Source: Parietichytrium sp. I65-24A (Eukaryota > Sar > Bigyra > Thraustochytrida > Thraustochytriidae). From it: a stretch of 38,570 nucleotides of DNA. Below, in pieces: positions 10,234 through 19,286 of the stretch. Made by a program: the position numbers and the translations under genes. The notes below the pieces were generated by a model. That model had not been told where the DNA came from. It ran no database searches and saw only the letters and a program-made list of their open reading frames with translations. The stretch covers positions 1 to 38,570 of the forward strand of contig BLSF01000140.1 in assembly GCA_012862575.1 (NCBI GenBank). Direction: 5' to 3'. Position 1 is the stretch's first letter; the number at the start of each line of letters is the position of its first letter.

Positions 10234-10293
10234 CCACTCTCAACCAAGCCCCGACTCCTACGAGCTGGCTGCCTGCCTCGTAGGACCTGGAAT
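10221..10293 (+). repeat. Dispersed hairpin repeat, copy 2
   Basis: Begins GACCATCTCTCAACCACTCT and continues through the same core and 9-bp hairpin as 3757-3818, ending GGAAT. It matches 38045-38117 over its full 73 bases with one or two differences. Confidence 0.8.
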
Positions 10294-10704
10294 GACAAGA
10301 CACAACGACCAATAAGAAAGTATGGCAAAGCCTCTCCTAGGTTAGCCTGAAAACTCTGTTTCCATGCGATGGCCGAAAAATAAAGCAAGAGTCGCAGAGG
10401 TAGAGATTGCAAAAGACGTGAGAGAGCCTATGCGCCTGCAGCCTTGCTTGAAGCACCGATCCGAGATGACTCGATCGGAGCTGATGGACATAGCCGTTGA
10501 GCTGGCAAGCACTATACGTTTTGCCGTACTTGGTTGAACAAACTTTTTACGGATGATGAGCCGGAAATTCTGAGTAACCTATCCGCTCCCGGGACTTAAG
10601 GTCCAGCTCAAAACGCAGTCGAACAACATCTGCAAACAAAAGAATGTTGAACGTTCAATGTTGGAAACCTATTTTTTTTACTCCCGGGCCGGTAAAACTA
10701 GATG
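10294..10704. other. Region between hairpin repeat and dynamin 3' end
   Basis: No convincing gene. A 58-codon plus-strand frame at 10364-10537 has natural-looking composition (helical, charged) but no recognised motif. A T-run near 10671-10680 precedes the dynamin stop. Confidence 0.4.
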
Positions 10705-12702
10705 TCAGATTTCTTTTGCGAGTTCAAGGCAAATGTTCATGTCATCTTCTGTTTTTAAACATTGCCTTCTTTGTTGACCCATTTGTTCTGGCTCAGCGCA
10801 GGCCAACTTGATCGCGTCGTTACTCAATAAGTCTCGGATAAACTCTTTCCAACCTTGCTCCACCACGACGTCCCTCATGCTTTGCATGATAGTGTCGCAG
10901 ATGCGCTTGCGACAGACTTTCCAGTATGCTTGAACACTCGCGTGAAGCTTGCTCCGCTGAAAGGACTCGCTGTCCTGTTTGCAAAGGTTAGTAAAATGAG
11001 ATCGAAAGGTAGAGGTGACGATGGTTTCTATGTTTCTCTGCACCTCTTTGTCCAAGTCAAAGGTACTGAGATTTTCGTGCAGCTGTGCTCTCGCTTTGCT
11101 GTCCGAACAGTAGTCTAGAAGGTCTTTCTCTTTCCGCGACCGACACCACTTCTCAAGGTCTTCCGATTTCTGCACATCTTCTTTGAGGAAGTCGAACTTC
11201 ACAACCCCAATCCCTTTAGATTTGATGAAATTCTCCAAGTGAGTATATGGCATGTCGATGTGAAGTGATTTGTAAATCTTTGAGCTGATCTCACCGGCCA
11301 TCTCCTCAGTGGCAAACAGCCGTTTCAAATACTCCTCATGCAAGTAGTGATCGTTGAGCGTAGCAAAGCGGCTTTCCTCTTCAGTTTTTCTCTCGATGGC
11401 TTCACGAAGTCCTTGCATGATGTCACGGACTTCATTCTTCCATGCATGATCGAAAGCCTGCCTAAGCTTCCGAGTCGTAAGAGTTGAAAATCCACTGAAT
11501 ACCTCGTCTGGAACCTCTTGTAGAAGCTTGTAAACCGCATCTAGCATCTTGTCTGCTCTTGGCTTTATAAACTCGGTGGAGATGTCTTGTACACATCGAT
11601 GGAAACTGCTCGAGCCTTGATAAAATGACGGTTCAAAGACGTTGGCTTTGTGCCTTGCGTCAGTCCATTCGCGGGTAATGTGGACATCGTGCAGTTGCAC
11701 AACAAGTGGAGTGAGAGATTCCTCCAAGTTGAAAGATGACTCTATGTGAACTGACAGCTTTTTCAGAATTTGCGACGAGTCAAGCGATTGTCGACCCACT
11801 TCGAGTAAGAGCTGATCCGTCTCCGACAGCCTCTTGTGAATTTGGCTGATCAAAGACCCTCTGCACCCAGAAATCCGTTGTGCAAGCAAATGAGGCAGCC
11901 GCCGAGTCGCAAGATCCTGCGACCCAACGTTCTTGTAAGAACCAAAGGCATCGTCTTTGAAAATCTCCATTTCAGTTTTGCCCTCGGGTGGGTCGCAGCA
12001 AGTGAGATGCACAGAAAGACTCGTATTGCTCATAGAGTCACGTGCCTCTGACGCAAGCAGGTCCAACACGACATTTCGACCTTCTGATTTCGAGAAGGAG
12101 TCGCATTTGGTAAGAACTTGGAGTGTTCGAGTACTTGTCGGGTCAACTTCTGCGGCGAGCTTGACTGCGGCCGCGCGCTCCAGGTCCAGGTCAGCTTCTC
12201 GGATGATGACAATAAGTGTGGACTCTTGGGAGATGTACCGCCGAGCCATCTCTTCTACGAGTCCTACCCCAGACCCGGTGTGGATAAGCCCGGGCAGGTC
12301 CACGAGCACCAGGTCCACTGCATTTGGTCCGAAAAACTCGAGCCTCAGCTCGTCCGAAATGACGGGCGTGTCCGTAACTTGCTTGTGCAATGAGGCCAAT
12401 TTCTCTGCAGCGTCATGCTTCTGGTCTTTTCCAAAGATTTCGCCTGCAATCTTGATCTGCTCTCTGTCGCCAGGACGGATATGAACGACAGTCGGACGCC
12501 TTGTCACAGTTCCTCTACCAGTTGGAAGCACCCCCTGAAGGCCAGGTGCAACTGAAGCAAGCCAGGAAGATTTTCCGCTCCCTTGGTCGCCGAGGACGCA
12601 AATTTGCGGGATCTCTAGCTCGCCCCCCGCCTTGGCCCTGATCTCTTGAACAAGCGATAGCTTTCGAGCATACTCGTCGCTCGTGCTTTGGTGGAAAGCC
12701 AT
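10705..12702 (-). CDS. Dynamin-superfamily large GTPase (Mx/dynamin-like, no PH domain)
   Basis: A single 665-codon frame. The GTPase domain shows G1 GDQGSGKSS at residues 38-46, G2 threonine in the RGTVTRRPT stretch near 63-71, G3 DLPG near 140 and G4 TKCD near 200. A stalk-like helical middle follows, and the last ~90 residues resemble a GTPase effector domain (long helices, AEPEQMGQQRR). Length and lack of a PH or proline-rich region match the Mx/vacuolar-sorting type rather than classical dynamin-1. Family members assemble into helical oligomers on membranes or viral nucleocapsids and hydrolyse GTP. The antiviral reading is inference only. The 5' ~400 bases plus upstream sequence are duplicated as a dead fragment at 3263-3756. 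Confidence 0.9.
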   Translation of the reverse strand: MAFHQSTSDEYARKLSLVQEIRAKAGGELEIPQICVLGDQGSGKSSWLASVAPGLQGVLPTGRGTVTRRPTVVHIRPGDREQIKIAGEIFGKDQKHDAAEKLASLHKQVTDTPVISDELRLEFFGPNAVDLVLVDLPGLIHTGSGVGLVEEMARRYISQESTLIVIIREADLDLERAAAVKLAAEVDPTSTRTLQVLTKCDSFSKSEGRNVVLDLLASEARDSMSNTSLSVHLTCCDPPEGKTEMEIFKDDAFGSYKNVGSQDLATRRLPHLLAQRISGCRGSLISQIHKRLSETDQLLLEVGRQSLDSSQILKKLSVHIESSFNLEESLTPLVVQLHDVHITREWTDARHKANVFEPSFYQGSSSFHRCVQDISTEFIKPRADKMLDAVYKLLQEVPDEVFSGFSTLTTRKLRQAFDHAWKNEVRDIMQGLREAIERKTEEESRFATLNDHYLHEEYLKRLFATEEMAGEISSKIYKSLHIDMPYTHLENFIKSKGIGVVKFDFLKEDVQKSEDLEKWCRSRKEKDLLDYCSDSKARAQLHENLSTFDLDKEVQRNIETIVTSTFRSHFTNLCKQDSESFQRSKLHASVQAYWKVCRKRICDTIMQSMRDVVVEQGWKEFIRDLLSNDAIKLACAEPEQMGQQRRQCLKTEDDMNICLELAKEI

Positions 12703-13901
12703 CTTCTGACCTCCGAGTTTGGTGATTGAGCTGCGGCGTCACTTCCACTCGTTCGCGTGAGTTACTTTTTTGAGAACGAGAATGAAACAAGAGGATTCGC
12801 AGTACAAGCGCTCTCTGTCGCTAGCGTGACTGATCTTTTCAGATATAAGAATTGTTATCCAAAACACTAAAACACCCGAAAGAAGTGCATTTTGGATCGC
12901 TGACATTCGCTGACAAGAAAGTTCACAGTAATTGACTCTGAATAGAACCTTCCATCACACAGTAATTGACTCTGAATAGAACTTTCCATGTGACGCGTCG
13001 GTCATCTCCATGTTCTCCATGGCAGGCGATTCCCGAAAATCGCTTACTCGAATCACCATAGTCAAGTCTGGTAAATAAAGGAGATAGGAAAGATCTCGAC
13101 GATTGGTTTCATCAAACCTAAACCATCTCAACAGCAGTCCAGAATTTCTGTAATCAGTCAAACGGGTAAAGATATCATCTTACATTTCGGCCGAGCCAAG
13201 AAGAGAATCAAAAGATGGCTCGGCGAGCGTTGTAAATTCCAGAGGTGTCGTTCTAAAACCCAGCGCCACGCACCCCAGAATTTCTTCGCTCTGCCTTGTG
13301 GTTCGTCGATTTTGTAAAGTCGAAAACAAACAGAAAAGAGGAGTACAAACGACTTCCTTTCTCTTTCACAAGAGGAATTATAAAGAAACAACAGAGATGG
13401 AACGCGACTTTCATTTAAAAAGAACACAAAACAAAGAACACGGCGCTCCCATCATCTCGGATATTCTCAGATTGTGACAAGCCAAGATTCGACTCTTCAT
13501 GTAGTACCCCTTAACCAGCATCTACACTAGCAAACCACAGCATCAGATTAAGACTACGTAGTGCTACGTACGATCATTACCGCATCCTTAGGCCTCTAGC
13601 GTAACTGCAGTAGGCGGTACGAACACCCAAACACACGCACGTACGGTAAGGCACACTCAGCTGAAACGGTGGGGTTGGATCTTTTCGATCGTGAATGAGT
13701 GTTAACTTTAAGCTTATGTTTGGGAATTTCCAAGAGCCTTCTTTACATTTCTTTACCTGGTACAGTGATGTACAGTGTTGCCTTGCTGCTTTGTTGTCTT
13801 TGTTGTCTTTGTTGCGTTAGTTGCGTTGTCGCCTTCCGTCTGATGAGTCTTGACGACCAGAGAGCCCCTTGGATCCCCTTGGATCCCTTTGGAGCGAAGG
13901 G
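12703..13901. other. Intergenic region between dynamin and nuclease-like genes
   Basis: No gene is supported. The first ~80 bases are shared with 3660-3756 and likely contain the dynamin promoter. The rest has only short weak frames. The G-rich repeat GGATCCCCTTGGATCCC lies just before the start at 13902. Confidence 0.5.
12924..12989 (+). repeat. 34-bp direct repeat, two copies
   Basis: CACAGTAATTGACTCTGAAT followed by AGAAC(C/T)TTCCAT occurs at 12924-12955 and again at 12958-12989 with one difference. No function is apparent. Confidence 0.85.
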
Positions 13902-14660
13902 ATGGGATGTATCTTCACGCGTCATGGTGATGCTTCGAAATCTCCTCCCGCCAATAGGGAGGCGAAGGCAGCGGTGACAGCGGCTGCGACAGCTGCGGTG
14001 GTGGTCTCAGCGGAACGAAACCCTGCGCACGCATATGGTCCTGGAGATTCTGGTCGAAGGCGGGGATTTCGTCAGCCACCAGTCGGTATGAAGCCCGCAC
14101 GGACGGCGTTTGGGCACACCAGAGTGATCGACCTCTTTGATCGCAATGCATTGGTCTCGTTGCGCGAGAGTAGCTTTTCGAAACACCTGGAGAAGACGTT
14201 GTTCGGTCTTCGGACGCATTATGGAACGACTTTGAGCGTGAGATTGAATGAATTTAAGCCTGAGCGGGTTTTGATGGAAGCAATTGTGAACCGTTTTCGC
14301 CGTTATGGCTGGTATGTGGCCCTGTTTGAATACGAGATAAACCTTCTCGGCCTTGGTACTCGGGGTAAAGGTGATTTACTCCTCGTTCACCCAGGCTCCA
14401 GCGGCGGCCCCCTTGCACTTGCAGTTGAGGCCAAAATTCTTAGCAACACCAATCGGAGGAGGAAGCGCGCCAAAGTTGCCAAACAGGCAAGGGTATACAC
14501 GGAACTAACAAGGGACTTTCTTTCCAAAGAATTTCTCGATGTTCACGGGTTACCGCTGTTGGCATGGCGTGACACTCCAGACCAAATTCTACTTCACCGG
14601 GACTGGCAAGTAACCCCAACATACACTCAACACATACCAAATTTCCCCAAGGATGGGTAG
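13902..14660 (+). CDS. PD-(D/E)XK nuclease-like protein with N-terminal MGC acylation motif
   Basis: Start chosen at 13902, which gives MGCIFT; an in-frame ATG 11 codons upstream (13869) would bury this motif. MGxxx(S/T) with Cys3 is the usual N-myristoylation plus palmitoylation signature. After a low-complexity Ala-rich segment, residues ~120-200 show a PD-(D/E)XK order: a helix with Glu (LMEAIVNRF, Glu ~126), GKGDLLLV (Asp ~158), AVEAK (Glu ~176, Lys ~178), and a following helix with Gln (KVAKQARVY, Gln ~195). Such folds cut or bind DNA in restriction enzymes, resolvases and transposases. The call rests on motif spacing only, without a profile search. The 252-residue frame is intact. Membrane tethering of a nuclease fold would be unusual. 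Confidence 0.55.
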   Translation: MGCIFTRHGDASKSPPANREAKAAVTAAATAAVVVSAERNPAHAYGPGDSGRRRGFRQPPVGMKPARTAFGHTRVIDLFDRNALVSLRESSFSKHLEKTLFGLRTHYGTTLSVRLNEFKPERVLMEAIVNRFRRYGWYVALFEYEINLLGLGTRGKGDLLLVHPGSSGGPLALAVEAKILSNTNRRRKRAKVAKQARVYTELTRDFLSKEFLDVHGLPLLAWRDTPDQILLHRDWQVTPTYTQHIPNFPKDG

Positions 14661-15005
14661 CAAGAGTCTTTGTCCAAAGCAGCTCTCATGTCATCCAATT
14701 ACATTCCGTCTCATGTTTCTCTTTGTTTTCACACTTCCTCGCCGCGCCTTCGCTTCCTTCCCGTTGCGGACGCAACGAACAACGAATTGGTCTATCGGAA
14801 CTTGACACCGATAGCCAGTTGGTTCGCTTGTAACTACGCGTGCTTATGCTTCGACTGGAGTCTCCCCACTGGCGATATTGGAGCGCCAATGCTGTAGACG
14901 TCAGTGAGTTGGATCGTCTACACATACTTCAGCGAGAGCCGACCAAGAGTACTCCTCGTAATAGGTTTAGGTTTTAGTTTAAAATAATAATAATGCAGCT
15001 TTTAT
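14661..15005. other. Intergenic region
   Basis: No gene is seen. A run of AATAATAATAATG near 14985-14995 lies downstream of the decayed minus-strand gene. Confidence 0.4.
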
Positions 15006-15500
15006 TTACTTTGCGCGGACTTTCTCAAAGACAAAATTGGCGAAATGTTCATGTTTTCCATTTAGCTCTTTCAGATCCTCCTCGCACAGCGCAAAGGTCA
15101 TGATGTCAGACGAGTCGGTCGAGAGTCTTCTTCAGGTCCTTAGGGCTCATCGCACTTCGAATTGCGAATACGTGCAACCAGTCCACATTGTCCACGCCAG
15201 ACATGTGCTCTCTCATGCCTTCAATTTTGCCTTTTTGAGTTTCACATCAGACTCCCCACTCGCCACATCCTTGACTTGATACTTGCACTCGTCAGCAACC
15301 ACAAGGTCCAGCCCAGACGGTTTTTATTGTAACCCCCAAGGCGCATGCCAAGGCTGAATGAAATGCGCACAGCCGGCACATCGTGTTCGGCATCCCTTCG
15401 CCCATGATGTCGCCCCCAACTTGCACGATCACCGCGTAATGAGAGGACCCTAGTGTGCGCTACTTTGTCGTGCCTGCCACGGCCGTGGCAGCCGTGTTCG
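15006..15500 (-). pseudogene. Decayed unidentified gene, 3' part
   Basis: Reading the minus strand, protein-like segments occur in successive frames: a segment with DECKYQVKDVASGE stops at about 15235, resumes one frame over (MREHMSGVDNVDW...) and stops again near 15110, then resumes (DIMTFALCEEDLKEL...) to a stop at 15006-15008. AATAAA follows at 15001-15006, a poly(A) signal in the expected place. Two frame changes in 300 bases suggest a pseudogene, though consensus errors are possible. I do not recognise the family. Confidence 0.5.
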
Positions 15501-15546
15501 AGACCGTTCACACGTTCCTGGACTTAGGTTATAAAATATAAAAAAA

Positions 15547-17071
15547 TCACATGATCGAGCACTTTTTGCTGTTGACAGTTGTAGTCTTCTTTTTTGTTTT
15601 GACATGTTCGTCCGGGTCTGCGGGCCTGTACCGTGGGGTGATGCGCTCTTTTGCGTGCGCCGCAAATGGGACATACCAGGGCTGGATTACAGAGACGTGT
15701 TTGTAGCGTCGGAGATCCTCGAATGTAGGCTCGGGGTAATCTCGAAGGAAGAGCCACCGAGGAAACAAGTGCCTAGACTTCATCGCAGATTCAATGACCT
15801 CCAACGCCTTATCGGGCATGAGACTCCTTCCTGCCTTCTTCTCCTCGCAAAGGTCCCAGGTGCCGAGAAAGTGTCCGTCACGCATCAATGCTGCCCAAGA
15901 CGGTTGCAAATTCGCATGTTCTTCAAATGTTTCAAGACGCCTTGGGCGCTCGAAGAATATTTCGTCGCCCCAAGGGATACCGAATGGCATGTAGACGCTG
16001 CCTGGAAGACGTGTCCAGTCAGCAAAGAGGAAGTTTCCACCACACAGCATCCATAACCTGAGAAACAACTCTTCACGGGGATCCCCGCCGTAGTCGGTCC
16101 ATCCAAAGACCTTCGAATCAACTGTGTTCAAATAAAATGCAAAGTCTTGTGTGGGTAAAGAAGCGAAAACAGATTCCAGCTCAAAATCAAATAAGAAGGT
16201 AAAGAGCCGCACGCCTCCTTCTCGGTGAACCATCAGAGCGTCATCCAGATTTCTTCCCACGAGATTGAACTCCTCTCTCGAACGGATCGTCCAATCTTTC
16301 CGACCGGGTTCAGCATCTGACTCTGGTATTTTTGTGCCGGTACGCATAAAAATGTAATAGATCCTCTCTACGTCATATTCGGGGCACATGGCCTCAACCT
16401 TTTCTTCAATGAAGTTCAGCGTTTCGAAGTATTGTCCATTTTTAGAGTCGCTACGAGTATCATAACTTGCGTCCATGACAATGACAGCTCGTGCGGGTGT
16501 TTTCTCAAACAGCTTTTCACCTCTCCAGTAGAGTGGGAGGGTGAGCCGGTCTGGGTCGCGCTCCTTGTCCACCGGAAACAGAAACCTCCCGCAACGAAGA
16601 CAGCAAACTGAGCGATCCTCGATGACGACGGTGTTCATGGTGCGTGTAAACGTAGCAGCAAACCACCCAAGCTGGGCGTCTGGGCGTCGGCAGAGATCAG
16701 CTTCATGAGCCACTTGCACGCCACATTCTGTGCACCTGAACACCTGCAGCTTGCGCCATTGTCTTCTCGGCAGCAAGTAATCCATCACCGCCTCAACGCC
16801 TTCTTCCTTTGAAGGCCTAACGCGAGGATCCCACGAATCGCGAGCGCCCTGTCCCAGCTTGCGGCGAACTGTCCAGCGGCGAGGCTAAAGGATGCAGCCA
16901 CCCGAGACCATCCTTGAGAATCTGCGCTCTGGTCTTGCTGCTATTGTAGCTCAACATCATCGCATCCCACTCTGGGTGAGCCGAGGTTTCGGGCCAATTC
17001 TTGCTCCCCGGACGGCCCGGCCACTTGCCAGGGGGCCATACCGGCAGCTGGTCTGGGCGCCTTGCCTGCAT
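15547..17071 (-). CDS. Zinc-ribbon protein ending in a CaaX prenylation box, with one frame change
   Basis: The main open part (15547-16788) begins near a VFRCTECG zinc-knuckle; further Cys follow (LCRRP, VCCLRCG), consistent with a four-Cys zinc ribbon in the first ~70 residues. A hydrophobic strand ending in Asp (AVIVMDASYD, ~105) starts an unrecognised globular domain. The C-terminus is Lys/Thr-rich and ends KKCSIM: a polybasic stretch plus CaaX with Met, typical of farnesylated proteins. In-frame coding-like sequence continues upstream of 16788 to a stop near 16885, and a good coding frame from an ATG at 17071 reaches the same place one frame over, so the real protein probably starts at 17071 with a frame error or small intron near 16870-16890. 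Function unknown; membrane location inferred. Confidence 0.6.
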
Positions 17072-17240
17072 CTCATTGTTTAGTGACTGCTTGGCAGGCT
17101 GGGTGTGGGAGTGAGCTTAGTGAGCGAGCACAGGTGGTGTGCACAATTTGCACAATTTGCACAATTTGTACAGTTCGATGCACGTGGTTCGATGTTCAAC
17201 AAAATGAGCACAATTTTGATCATTGAAACCCTAACCTAAA

Positions 17241-17823
17241 ATGCTCGGTCGCTCGGCGGGAGAATGTAGTAGGTGGGGCCGATACACGCCTGAATGCAAT
17301 CGAATATCAAGACGATACAAAACTTTCAAGCTTGAAGACGGTACAACATGTATACGATATGGTTTCAAGGATGTCTTCCCTGCTAATACGAAAACTATGT
17401 GCAACAATACGCAGCCCTCAGAAAGTCATTATTGATCTTTCCATCCCGCTCGACGGTAAGGCCAATGCGGGTTCTTGTCTCGTCATGCTTTCCAGAGCGG
17501 AGACGCTGGATCAGATTTACCTTGCAAGGCCCCTTCACACGACGTCACAAGAACGTGCAATATTTGTTCCGAAAGCAATAGCAAAGGCTGCTCTTCCGGA
17601 TGCCAAACAGAATGAACTCGCCCGGATGCCAAGACGCAGTTATGAGTTCAAACAAAAGTACGCCTGAGCATTCAACAGAGCGGCCTGCCTTGCAGACTTT
17701 AGAACCGACACAATAGCAGCTCCTGAGACGCAATTTTCGTTCGTATCTCAAGCACCACAGAAACGCAAAGCGCCCTACAAGAGCAAGCCCAAAGTAGTCT
17801 TGCCTATCACCATCGAGACCTAA
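17241..17823 (+). pseudogene. PIF1-like helicase C-terminal relic
   Basis: Coding-like sequence runs through at least three frames: LEDGTTCIRYGFKDV, then QKVIIDLSIPLDG with LVMLSRAETLDQIYLARPL, then a basic tail ending LPITIET before a stop at 17821-17823. The order of a hydrophobic strand, an (A/S)xVMLSRxxxLDQ(I/L)Y motif and a Pro/Leu-rich end resembles helicase motif VI and the C-terminus of PIF1-family helicases, often carried by mobile elements. Frame changes mean it is inactive as read. The family call is from motif recall only. Confidence 0.4.
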
Positions 17824-17897
17824 CCTAATCCAATAGAATTTTCTTTGTAACTTGGAATTCGTGCCGGTACCAAGGCGCTACCCGCTGCTCTCAAAAG

Positions 17898-18335
17898 TCA
17901 TTGAATCTCGCACGTCCACGGCGCATTCTCCTTTCCGAGGTAATCCTCGGACATCAGGCTTTCCATTCCCTGAAGCTTATCGAAGAAACACTCCAACGCC
18001 TCCAGCGACCCGCGCACAACTGGGTCCCATTCGTTACGCTTGAAGGCCAGCCGACGCTCACTCCCAAGTGGGTCATTGAGAAGCTCTTTTCTCCTCTCCT
18101 CACTAAGTCGATCGAAGGTGGGGCAGTGTGTCACATTTGCTATTTCAAAATGTTCTTGCACGAACTTCACCAACTCTTTTGCAATCTCTCGCGAGTTTGA
18201 AGGAGAGTCGGTGTCGAGCAAATTGGACTTGGCCAGAATACAGCCAGCAGGAGGGTATCTGCCATAAATCTTACCGGCATCATCTTTTAAACGCTCGCCG
18301 AGTAATGCCTTCCACGAATAATCATCTTCAAGGGC
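17898..18335 (-). pseudogene. C-terminal piece of P-loop protein (duplicate caused by assembly join)
   Basis: Identical to 19287-19724 except near the N. It ends at the contig boundary rather than at a biological truncation, so it should not be counted as a gene. Confidence 0.85.
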
Positions 18336-18629
18336 NAGCTCAACATCATCGCATCCCACTCGGGGTGAGCCGATGTTTCGGGCCAATTCTTGCTCCCCGG
18401 ACGGCCCGGCCACTTGCCAGGGGGCCATACCGGCAGCTGGTCTGGGCGCCTTGCCTGCATCTCATTGTTTAGTGACTGCTTGGCAGGCTGGGTGTGGGAG
18501 TGAGCTTAGTGAGCGAGCACAGGTGGTGTGCACAATTTGCACAATTTGCACAATTTGTACAGTTCGATGCACGTGGTTCGATGTTCAACAAAATGAGCAC
18601 AATTTTGATCATTGAAACCCTAACCTAAA

Positions 18630-19212
18630 ATGCTCGGTCGCTCGGCGGGAGAATGTAGTAGGTGGGGCCGATACACGCCTGAATGCAATCGAATATCAAG
18701 ACGATACAAAACTTTCAAGCTTGAAGACGGTACAACATGTATACGATATGGTTTCAAGGATGTCTTCCCTGCTAATACGAAAACTATGTGCAACAATACG
18801 CAGCCCTCAGAAAGTCATTATTGATCTTTCCATCCCGCTCGACGGTAAGGCCAATGCGGGTTCTTGTCTCGTCATGCTTTCCAGAGCGGAGACGCTGGAT
18901 CAGATTTACCTTGCAAGGCCCCTTCACACGACGTCACAAGAACGTGCAATATTTGTTCCGAAAGCAATAGCAAAGGCTGCTCTTCCGGATGCCAAACAGA
19001 ATGAACTCGCCCGGATGCCAAGACGCAGTTATGAGTTCAAACAAAAGTACGCCTGAGCATTCAACAGAGCGGCCTGCCTTGCAGACTTTAGAACCGACAC
19101 AATAGCAGCTCCTGAGACGCAATTTTCGTTCGTATCTCAAGCACCACAGAAACGCAAAGCGCCCTACAAGAGCAAGCCCAAAGTAGTCTTGCCTATCACC
19201 ATCGAGACCTAA
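18630..19212 (+). pseudogene. PIF1-like helicase relic, second assembled copy
   Basis: Same sequence as 17241-17823 at offset 1389. Probably the same physical locus. Confidence 0.4.
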
Positions 19213-19286
19213 CCTAATCCAATAGAATTTTCTTTGTAACTTGGAATTCGTGCCGGTACCAAGGCGCTACCCGCTGCTCTCAAAAG

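Noticed and set aside
10705-12702. Naming the dynamin as an Mx antiviral gene
   Set aside because: Domain plan alone does not separate Mx from Vps1 or plant-type dynamins.
17898-18428. A 176-residue protein spanning the N
   Set aside because: It is a chimera across a contig join, with unrelated sequence fused to the P-loop C-terminus.
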